Positions 8,001 to 13,141 of a stretch of 13,141 nucleotides of DNA are shown in pieces. How positions within the stretch are numbered: position 1 is the first letter of the stretch; each line of letters begins with the position of its first letter. A program made the translations under genes and the position numbers. The notes under the pieces were generated by a model. That model did not search any database, had not been told where the DNA came from, and saw only the letters and a list, made by a program, of their open reading frames with translations. Source of the DNA: Verrucomicrobiales bacterium. GTDB lineage: Bacteria; Verrucomicrobiota; Verrucomicrobiia; Limisphaerales; UBA9464. The stretch spans positions 1 to 13,141 of the forward strand of contig DLVS01000750.1 of NCBI GenBank assembly GCA_003445095.1, written 5' to 3'.

Positions 8001-8079
8001 GCGCAGGACATGCCAGCTTGGCCGGCCCACGCTTTCGTTCCAAGAGCGAGAGCAGATCCGTATCGATCAGCACGCTCAT
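7984..8079 (-). pseudogene. Truncated VapC (PIN-domain) toxin remnant
   Basis: On the minus strand the frame opens with ATG at 8079, overlapping the antitoxin stop as ATGA, the usual vapBC junction. It reads MSVLIDTDLLSLLERKRGPA, the first beta strand and helix of a PIN-domain ribonuclease with its first metal-binding Asp. After about 23 codons (to about 8011) the similarity stops and the frame closes at 7984, inside the end of the DUF1549/1553 gene. PIN toxins run about 130 aa, so the later acidic residues are missing and it cannot be an active nuclease. The neighbouring DUF1549/1553 protein has a complete family-typical C-terminus, so the toxin is the truncated party. Confidence 0.7.
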
Positions 8080-8345
8080 TTGAAGGGCAACTCGTGGCGT
8101 TCGGGCGTGGGCGTTGGATGAGGACAACGGGAAAACTGCTCGAGCAGTGCTTTGCCGGAGACACCGCGGCGCTTGGCCGGCTTGGGCGTCAGGATGATGC
8201 TGTTGTGACCATCGCGCATCGGTCGGACTTCGACCACGCCCCCCTGCGACAAGCCAGAAGCCTCGCGCCACCACTTGGGCAGCGTACCTTGGCCCACTCG
8301 AGTGACTGTCATCGTATCGAGTTCTTTCACGTCATAAGGATTCAT
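8076..8345 (-). CDS. AbrB/MazE/SpoVT-type antitoxin (VapB-like)
   Basis: 89 aa. DNA-binding antitoxin that would normally neutralise a VapC toxin and repress its own operon. The swapped-hairpin AbrB core is visible at about residues 12-53: MTVTRVGQGTLPKWW, then a GLSQGGVVEVRPMRDG turn and IILTPKPAKRR. The C-terminal part (about 57-89) would be the toxin-binding region and ends PERHELPFK. The stop overlaps the toxin start by four bases (ATGA at 8076-8079). ATG 8345 is used; ATG 8312, right before the core, is a possible alternative, and neither has a strong Shine-Dalgarno. The module sits on the minus strand between two plus-strand genes that are normally neighbours, and its toxin is truncated, so this is an orphan antitoxin. 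VapB rather than MazE is chosen because of the PIN remnant. Confidence 0.75.
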   Translation of the reverse strand: MNPYDVKELDTMTVTRVGQGTLPKWWREASGLSQGGVVEVRPMRDGHNSIILTPKPAKRRGVSGKALLEQFSRCPHPTPTPERHELPFK

Positions 8346-8491
8346 TGAATGGGGTTGGCGTCGACGGACGAAGAAGTTGGTGATGGTACACTGGCCAAGA
8401 AGGGGTTGCCGCTACGCCACCACTGCACGCGCCGCAGACTCGACATCCCACCAAGCGTGTCTGACAATTGTTGAAGACTGAAGAATTCGCC

Positions 8492-9922
8492 ATGAGTTGC
8501 CACTGCGGACGCTACGAGAAGTTCACGGACCGGCGTGATTTCTTGAAGAAAGCCGGCGCGGGCTTCGGACTGCTCGCTTTGGCCGACCTCTTGAAGGGGG
8601 AAGGTCTGTCGGCTTCGGATGCAGAGGGTCTCCACTCTCAACTCTCAGGCCTCAACCCAATGGCTCTGCGCCAACCGCAGTACGCGGCCAAAGCCAAGTC
8701 GATTATCTGGTTGTTCATGGAAGGCGCGCCTAGTTCGGTGGACCTCTTCGATCCCAAGCCCGAACTCACCAAGCGCGACGGACAACGGATCACCATCGAT
8801 GTGTTCAACGGCAACCCGGGGCCGCTGATGAAGTCGCCGTTCAGCTTCCAACAATACGGCGAGTCGGGCGCCTGGGTCTGTGAAAAGTATCCCAATGTCG
8901 CCAAACACGTGGATGATTTCGCCTTCATCAAGTCGCTCTACAGCGAATCGAACGATCACGTGCCCGCGCTTTACCAGATCAACACGGGCATCCCACGTCC
9001 GGGCTTTCCGAGCGCCGGCTCGTGGGTCACGTACGGGTTGGGAAGCGATAGCCAAAATCTACCGGGATACGTGGTGCTGGGGAACAATCAGGGCGTGAAG
9101 GGCGGTCCGCTCAACTGGAGCGGGGGATTCCTCCCGACCAGCTATCAGGGCACGTTGTTTCGTTCGTCCGGTGCACCCATTCTAAATCTCACTCGGCCTG
9201 ACCACGTCACGCGAGAAGATCAGCGGGCGCAACTCGATTTGCTCAAGCAAATCAACACGGAACATCTCCAGCAGCACGAGGGCGAACCCGATTTGCTCGC
9301 CCGAATTCAGAGCTTCGAGCTGGCGTATCGGATGCAAATGGAAGCCACCGACCTCACGAATTTCTCCTCGGAGTCAAAGGAGACACTGGCCCTTTACGGG
9401 CTCAATGAGGATGTTTCGAAGAATATCGGCACGAAATGTCTTCTGGCCCGACGGTTGATCGAACGCGGCGTCCGCTTCGTCCAGGTTTACAGCGATGGAG
9501 AATGGGATGCTCATTCCGACCTCAAGGGAAACCACTCGCATCATTGCGCCTCCACCGACCGGCCGATTCACGGTCTGCTCACCGACCTGAAGCGCCGCGG
9601 CCTTCTGGAGAGCACGTTGGTGATTTGGGGCGGCGAGTTTGGTCGCATGCCGGTCTCCCAAGGCAATGGTGGCCGGGACCACAATCCGAACGGGTTCATG
9701 GCCTGGATGACAGGCGCCGGCATCAAGGGCGGCACGAGCTACGGGGAAACGGATGAGATCGGCTACAAGGCAGTGAAGGACCGAGTGAGCGTCCACGACC
9801 TCCATGCGACAATGCTTCACCTGCTCGGCCTACATCACGAAAAACTCACTTATTTCCACAACGGCCGGAGTTACCGTCTGACCGATGTTGCAGGTGAGGT
9901 CATCGCCCCAATCTTGGCGTGA
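8492..9922 (+). CDS. DUF1501 Tat-exported protein (alkaline-phosphatase/sulfatase-like fold)
   Basis: 476 aa from ATG 8492; an in-frame TTG at 8468 is less likely. The N-terminus carries a twin-arginine signal, TDRRDFLKKAGAGFGLLALA (Arg14-Arg15), as usual for the family, so the folded protein is exported by Tat. Family hallmarks: AKAKSIIWLFMEGAPSSVDLFDPKPEL (about 67-93), YPNVAKHVDDFAFIKSLYS, HVPALYQINTG, and the C-terminal metal-site-like segments DGEWDAHSDLK, STLVIWGGEFGRMP, GNGGRDHNPNGFMAW and VSVHDLHATMLHLLGL. DUF1501 belongs to the alkaline-phosphatase-like superfamily, but its substrate is unknown. It is the usual partner of DUF1549/1553 proteins and probably acts with the upstream gene in the periplasm. 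Here the two are 491 bases apart because of the vapBC scar. Its stop overlaps the modB start (GTGA at 9919-9922). Confidence 0.92.
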   Translation: MSCHCGRYEKFTDRRDFLKKAGAGFGLLALADLLKGEGLSASDAEGLHSQLSGLNPMALRQPQYAAKAKSIIWLFMEGAPSSVDLFDPKPELTKRDGQRITIDVFNGNPGPLMKSPFSFQQYGESGAWVCEKYPNVAKHVDDFAFIKSLYSESNDHVPALYQINTGIPRPGFPSAGSWVTYGLGSDSQNLPGYVVLGNNQGVKGGPLNWSGGFLPTSYQGTLFRSSGAPILNLTRPDHVTREDQRAQLDLLKQINTEHLQQHEGEPDLLARIQSFELAYRMQMEATDLTNFSSESKETLALYGLNEDVSKNIGTKCLLARRLIERGVRFVQVYSDGEWDAHSDLKGNHSHHCASTDRPIHGLLTDLKRRGLLESTLVIWGGEFGRMPVSQGNGGRDHNPNGFMAWMTGAGIKGGTSYGETDEIGYKAVKDRVSVHDLHATMLHLLGLHHEKLTYFHNGRSYRLTDVAGEVIAPILA

Positions 9923-10593
9923 ATGGCGAAGAATGGCAGGTCGTTTGGTTCACCGCCTGGGTTTCCGCGCTGAGCACGTTTGTCATTTTGCCTTTTGGTT
10001 TAGGGATTGCGTGGCTGCTCGCGCGTTACCAGTGGCCGGGCAAATCCCTTGTCGAGACTCTCGTCGCTTTGCCCTTGGTCATGCCACCCGTGGCGACCGG
10101 ACTTATTTTGCTAAAGATCTTCGGGCGTCGCGGACCGGTCGGCGGTTTCCTTCATAACACCCTGAATCTCGAAGTCGTGTTCACTTGGCGCGGTGTTCTC
10201 ATCGCGCTCGGTGTAATGTCGTTCCCGTTGTTGGTTCGCTCAGCGCGGGTCGCCTTCGAAGAGGTCAATCCGCGTCTCGAACAAATTGCGCGCACGATGG
10301 GCGCCGGCGAATGGCGCGTGTTCTTTGTCATAACGGTGCCGCTGGCTGCCCGCGGCATCTTGGGTGGAATGATGCTCGCGTTCGCCCGCGCGCTGGGTGA
10401 GTTCGGTGCGACGATCATGGTCGCCGGCAACATCCCTGGCCAAACTTCAACGCTATCCCTCGCCATTTTCCAGGAGGTCCAGCTCGGTCAAGATGCCAAC
10501 GCCTTCCGGCTGCTCGGTGTCTCCACGGTGTTGGCGTTTCTGGCTGTGTGGACGAGCGAATGGTTGAGGCATCACCGAAGGAGGCCGAAGTGA
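9919..10593 (+). CDS. modB: Molybdate-type ABC transporter permease ModB
   Basis: Membrane permease of the molybdate (or tungstate) ABC importer; 224 aa, close to E. coli ModB (229). The GTG start at 9919 is chosen because the N-terminus NGEEWQVV aligns with the usual ModB start (EWQAV in E. coli). Seen motifs: FPLLVRSARVAFEEV, preceded by LPLVMPPVATG, GRRGPVGG and FTWRGV; the EAA-type coupling loop ARTMGAGEWRVFFVITVPLAARG; and LAFARALGEFGATIMVAGNIPGQT. About five to six hydrophobic helices are apparent. It overlaps DUF1501 by four bases (GTGA) and modC by four bases, so translation is probably coupled along DUF1501-modB-modC. The substrate-binding protein ModA is not in the window. Sulfate or tungstate permeases are close relatives, but the motifs fit ModB best. 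Confidence 0.92.
   Translation: MNGEEWQVVWFTAWVSALSTFVILPFGLGIAWLLARYQWPGKSLVETLVALPLVMPPVATGLILLKIFGRRGPVGGFLHNTLNLEVVFTWRGVLIALGVMSFPLLVRSARVAFEEVNPRLEQIARTMGAGEWRVFFVITVPLAARGILGGMMLAFARALGEFGATIMVAGNIPGQTSTLSLAIFQEVQLGQDANAFRLLGVSTVLAFLAVWTSEWLRHHRRRPK
10577..10584 (+). promoter_or_regulatory. Shine-Dalgarno GAAGGAGG deciding the modC start
   Basis: A strong Shine-Dalgarno inside the end of modB, five bases before GTG 10590. It decides for that start over the in-frame GTG at 10548 or ATG at 10560. Confidence 0.75.
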
Positions 10594-11657
10594 GCCTGCT
10601 GTTGAAAAACATTTTGCTGCCGCTCACCGACCTCGCGCTGGAAGTGACCGTTGAAGTTCGCGGCCCCATCACGGTGATCTTTGGTCCCTCCGGATCGGGG
10701 AAGACTTCGTTGCTCGACCTCGTGGCCGGACTGCGATGCGCCAAGTCCGCGTTCATTCAATTGGACGATGATGTCCTCACCGATACCGGTAACGGAACCT
10801 TCGTTCCCCCTCGCCGGCGCGGGATTGGCTACGTGCCGCAAGATTTGGCTCTGTTCCCGCATCTGTCCGTGCGCAGGAATCTGCTCTTCGGCCACCGACC
10901 CGAGGGTAATCGGCAGGTCACGTTCGATCACATTGTCGATTTGCTCGAAATTCGCCCACTCATTCACCGGGGCGTGACCCAGCTTTCCGGCGGCGAGAGA
11001 CAGCGAGTCGCACTGGCTCGCGCGCTACTGGCATCGCCTCGCTTGCTCTTGTTGGATGAGCCACTTGCTAACCTCGACCTGCCATTGAAATCGAAGGTGC
11101 TGCCCTATCTCCGTCGCATCCGCGATGAATTCCACCTTCCCATACTTTATGTGACTCACGATCGCTTCGAAACCCTTTCCTTGGCCGATGAGTTGGTGGT
11201 CCTGGTCAACGGCCGCGTCGCCCAAACGGGTCCACCACGGGAGGTGTTCAGCCGGCCGGCCAACCTCGACGTCGCGGGCATCCTCACGGTCGAGACCATT
11301 CAACCAGGCCGAGTTGTTCGCAGTGCGGACGGTCTGGTAACCATCGCTGTGGGAAACACGGCGCTATCAGCCGTGTCGGCCCAGCTCTCGCCCGATGCGA
11401 ACGTCCACGTGTGCATCCGTGCGGAGGACGTGATCTTGCTCAAGGGTGGCGACGCCCCGAGCAGTCCGCGCAATCACCTTGCCGCGACCGTCAACTCAGC
11501 AACGCCTGACGGAAATCTGATGCGGGTCGAACTCGATTGTGGATTCCCGCTCGTGGCTCTGCTGACCAAGCAGGCCTGCGAAGAACTCGCCTTGGCGTCG
11601 GGCGACCGCGTCGTGGCCTTGGTCAAAGCCCAGAGTGTGCATCTGATTCCCCGTTGA
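10590..11657 (+). CDS. modC: Molybdate-type ABC transporter ATP-binding protein ModC
   Basis: ATPase that drives molybdate import through ModB; 355 aa from GTG 10590, near the usual 350. Motifs in order: Walker A GPSGSGKT (32-39), Q-loop GYVPQDLALFPHLSV (Gln84), signature LSGGERQRVALARAL (132-146), Walker B LLLLDEPLANLD (152-163) and H-loop ILYVTHD (His190). The region from about 235 to the end is a TOBE/Mop-like C-terminal domain (VHVCIRAEDVILL), which in ModC binds oxyanion and may regulate transport. All catalytic residues are present. The start overlaps the modB stop (GTGA) and has a strong Shine-Dalgarno. There is no ModE regulator or molybdenum-cofactor riboswitch nearby. Assignment to molybdate rather than sulfate or tungstate rests on pairing with the ModB-like permease and the C-terminal domain. 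Confidence 0.92.
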   Translation: MSLLLKNILLPLTDLALEVTVEVRGPITVIFGPSGSGKTSLLDLVAGLRCAKSAFIQLDDDVLTDTGNGTFVPPRRRGIGYVPQDLALFPHLSVRRNLLFGHRPEGNRQVTFDHIVDLLEIRPLIHRGVTQLSGGERQRVALARALLASPRLLLLDEPLANLDLPLKSKVLPYLRRIRDEFHLPILYVTHDRFETLSLADELVVLVNGRVAQTGPPREVFSRPANLDVAGILTVETIQPGRVVRSADGLVTIAVGNTALSAVSAQLSPDANVHVCIRAEDVILLKGGDAPSSPRNHLAATVNSATPDGNLMRVELDCGFPLVALLTKQACEELALASGDRVVALVKAQSVHLIPR

Positions 11658-11731
11658 GGTTTTTGGGAGACTGCCATCGATTGTCGCGCTCACGAGCCGC
11701 ATTACGCTTCCATCTGGTTCCGACTTTGAAC

Positions 11732-11737
11732 TATATT
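11732..11737 (+). promoter_or_regulatory. Possible -10 box (TATATT) directly before the M50 protease gene
   Basis: TATATT lies seven bases before ATG 11745, which has no Shine-Dalgarno. If used, transcription would begin at or near the A of ATG, giving a leaderless message. No good -35 box is seen, so the call is weak. Confidence 0.25.
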
Positions 11738-11744
11738 GTCAGCT

Positions 11745-12422
11745 ATGAGCGGCCCTCTCGGCGGAATTTATCGTGGTTTTCAGACCCTCGATTCCGGAGG
11801 CATTTATCTTATTTTGGCGGAGTTGATCGTCCTGGTGCTGCTGCTGTTGATCGCCTTTCCCGTGCACGAGATGGCGCATGCGTTGGCCGCACGGTGGCTG
11901 GGTGACGACACGGCCGAACGCCTCGGGCGTGTCACGCTGAATCCAATCCGGCACCTGGATCCCATCGGAACGGTGCTGTTCGTCCTTACGGGTTTCGGTT
12001 GGGCCAAACCAGTTCCGGTCACGCTCCATCGGCTTCGGGGCAATCCGCGAACCAGCTTCGCGCTCGTGGCCCTGGCGGGTCCGGTCTCAAATTTAATCCT
12101 CGCCGTCCTATTCGCGCTGATCTTCCGGACTCTCCTACCCGCGTTAGGAACCGCCGGTGGACTCGCGGATGTGCTGGCGTTCGCTTTGTCTACGGCGGTG
12201 AGCCTTAACATCATTCTGGCCTTGTTTAACCTGATTCCTATGCCGCCCTTGGACGGCTCGCGCTTGCTGACCGCGCTGTTGCCCGCCCGAGGTCAAGCCA
12301 TCGCGGACCAAATCGAGCGCTACGGCCTTTTCATTCTGATTGCCCTGTCCTTCACCGGCGTGCTGGGAATGCTCATCGTCCGTCCCGCAACGCTGCTCAC
12401 CCAGTTGTTGTTGGGCCGGTGA
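11745..12422 (+). CDS. Site-2 protease family (M50B) membrane metalloprotease
   Basis: Polytopic inner-membrane protein of the zinc-dependent intramembrane protease family; 225 aa, a compact single-core form without PDZ or CBS domains. Zinc site: HEMAH (41-45, HExxH) at the end of the first long hydrophobic helix, and the third-ligand motif NLIPMPPLDGSRLL late in the protein. Other family marks are LGRVTLNPIRHLDPIGTVLF, GFGWAKPVPV, ALAGPVSNLILAV and SLNIILALFN. The C-terminus TQLLLGR is complete. ATG 11745 is used; an in-frame TTG at 11736 is possible. It lies 87 bases after modC on the same strand and may be separately transcribed. Its stop is immediately followed, in the same frame, by the truncated higB. 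The natural substrate is unknown; such short forms are widespread and mostly uncharacterised. Confidence 0.92.
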   Translation: MSGPLGGIYRGFQTLDSGGIYLILAELIVLVLLLLIAFPVHEMAHALAARWLGDDTAERLGRVTLNPIRHLDPIGTVLFVLTGFGWAKPVPVTLHRLRGNPRTSFALVALAGPVSNLILAVLFALIFRTLLPALGTAGGLADVLAFALSTAVSLNIILALFNLIPMPPLDGSRLLTALLPARGQAIADQIERYGLFILIALSFTGVLGMLIVRPATLLTQLLLGR

Positions 12423-12590
12423 GGCGAAGCACTAAGCCTCAACAGCACGCGGTTGGTCACGGTATTCAACCTGCGGGGTCACCACTACCGGCTGATCGCC
12501 GCCCTGCATTACCGTGGGCAACGCTGTTACGCGCTACGTTTTCTGCCGCATTCCGAACACTCCAAGAACCGTTGGAAGGACGAACTATGA
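12423..12590 (+). pseudogene. N-terminally truncated HigB-type toxin (RelE-like mRNA interferase)
   Basis: This frame, opening right after the M50 stop, ends at TGA 12588-12590. From about 12438 it reads as the C-terminal half of the HigB toxin family: RLVTVFNLRGHHYRLIAALH, then a beta-strand region, RFLPHSEHSKNRWKDEL and stop. HigB proteins are about 90-100 aa and usually have VFNI-GNKYRLI near residue 55 and a HAEYDKxxWK-like end, so roughly the first 40-45 residues are missing. No ATG start is available; only a TTG at 12453. The stop overlaps the antitoxin start (ATGA), the usual higBA arrangement. The frame runs on from M50 only by coincidence of the junction. It is probably inactive. Confidence 0.7.
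12574..12580 (+). promoter_or_regulatory. Shine-Dalgarno GGAAGGA of higA
   Basis: It sits six bases before ATG 12587, inside the higB tail, and fixes the antitoxin start over the longer frame open from 12419. Confidence 0.6.
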
Positions 12591-13044
12591 AGACCAGAAA
12601 TCAGCGCCCGACGGCACCCCGTTTCGGCCATTATGACGAAATCCCCGGCACCTATGTGGGCCTGTGTCAGATGTACCTGCCCCGGCCCATCCATTCGGCC
12701 ACCGAAGCTCGGGTCGCGGGCGAAATGATCGCGGCGCTAGCCGGCTTTCCCCTGAACGACGAGCAGGAGGATTATCTCGAGGCGGTGTCGCACTTTGCGG
12801 ACGAATATGACCGGGCTCGCCAACCGGCCCTTCCCGCCGCCGACGGACTGGGTGTGCTCCGGCATCTGCTGGAGGATCGGGGTCAAAGCGGGGCCGATCT
12901 GGCGCGCTTTTGGGCGTCAGCCGCAGCTTGGGGCCGATGATTCTGCGGGGTGAGCGCCGGTTAACGGCGGCCCATGCGCGCCGACTCGGGGAGCACTTTG
13001 GTCTGGGCATGGAGGTGTTCTTGCGCCCACCGGAGAAGGCGTGA
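12587..13044 (+). pseudogene. HigA-type antitoxin with frameshift in its helix-turn-helix
   Basis: Transcriptional-repressor antitoxin of a higBA module. The first frame (12587-12940) encodes MKTRNQRPTAPRFGHYDEIP through YLEAVSHFADEYDRARQPAL and GLGVLRHLLEDRGQSGADLA, a HigA-type N-terminal region and the start of an HTH (XRE) domain. It then leaves homology at TTTT (12908-12911) and stops at 12940. Stepping into the next frame at 12910 restores the domain: LGVSRSLGPMILRGERRLTA, then HARRLGEHFGLGMEVFLRPP and stop at 13042-13044. One missing T would explain it; the repaired protein would be about 152 aa. The slip site is not a classical programmed -1 heptamer, so decay or a sequencing error is more likely than recoding. 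Since the partner toxin is already truncated, loss of the antitoxin would carry no cost. Confidence 0.7.
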
Positions 13045-13066
13045 ATGTGAGCGAGGTTACACCGCT

Positions 13067-13141
13067 TCACCGCGTCTCCAGTCGCTTGCAGACGACCGGC
13101 AGATCTTCCAGGAAGTCGCCGCGTGCACGGACAGGGATTTC
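13067..13141 (-). CDS. Possible 3' end of a minus-strand gene (partial, unidentified)
   Basis: The minus-strand frame is open from the window edge for 24 codons, includes GDFLEDLPVVCKRLETR and stops at 13067. Codon third positions are mostly G or C, like the neighbours. It would converge on the higA remnant with a gap of 22 bases. It is too short to identify, and the plus strand is also open here, so this is only a hint. Confidence 0.3.
   Translation of the reverse strand, partial: EIPVRARGDFLEDLPVVCKRLETR

Noticed and set aside
12905..12915. Programmed -1 frameshift in higA
   Set aside because: The frame context CGC TTT TGG is not an X XXY YYZ slippery heptamer, and the toxin partner is already broken. 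Decay or a sequencing error is simpler.

Overview
The window reads as part of a bacterial chromosome with fairly high GC, most likely from Verrucomicrobiota (Pedosphaera-like), with Planctomycetota second. The main taxonomic hint is the pair of a DUF1549/DUF1553 protein and a Tat-exported DUF1501 protein, which is typical of those phyla. No rRNA, tRNA, CRISPR array, insertion sequence or clear DnaA-box cluster was seen.

Layout from left to right. (1) 1-1500 (+) is the C-terminal half of an RND drug-efflux pump cut by the window edge. It converges on (2) a DUF937 membrane protein at 1530-2636 (-). (3) 2914-5373 (+) looks like an origin-proximal housekeeping block. It holds a small two-helix membrane protein whose N-terminus copies the ParA-activating box of ParB, then a perfect 14-bp palindrome matching parS, then mnmG. 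A second, degenerate parS-like site lies inside an apparent insert of mnmG. (4) 5637-9922 (+) is the DUF1549/DUF1553 and DUF1501 exported pair, split by a vapBC module on the opposite strand whose toxin gene has been cut to about 23 recognisable codons. (5) 9919-11657 (+) is modB and modC, the permease and ATPase of a molybdate-type ABC transporter. Both start at GTGA stop/start overlaps and no modA is visible. (6) 11745-12422 (+) is a site-2 (M50) protease-like membrane protein. (7) 12423-13044 (+) is a decayed higBA module: the toxin lacks its N-terminal half and the antitoxin has a one-base frameshift in its helix-turn-helix. (8) The last 75 bases may hold the 3' end of a gene on the minus strand.

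The most interesting points are the ParB-box membrane protein next to parS and mnmG, the parS-like site inside mnmG, and two independent toxin-antitoxin scars whose truncated toxins abut the stop codons of intact genes. Function of the DUF1549/1553-DUF1501 pair is unknown. Its tight coupling to modBC without modA is unusual. All family calls rest on motif recognition by eye; no searches were run.
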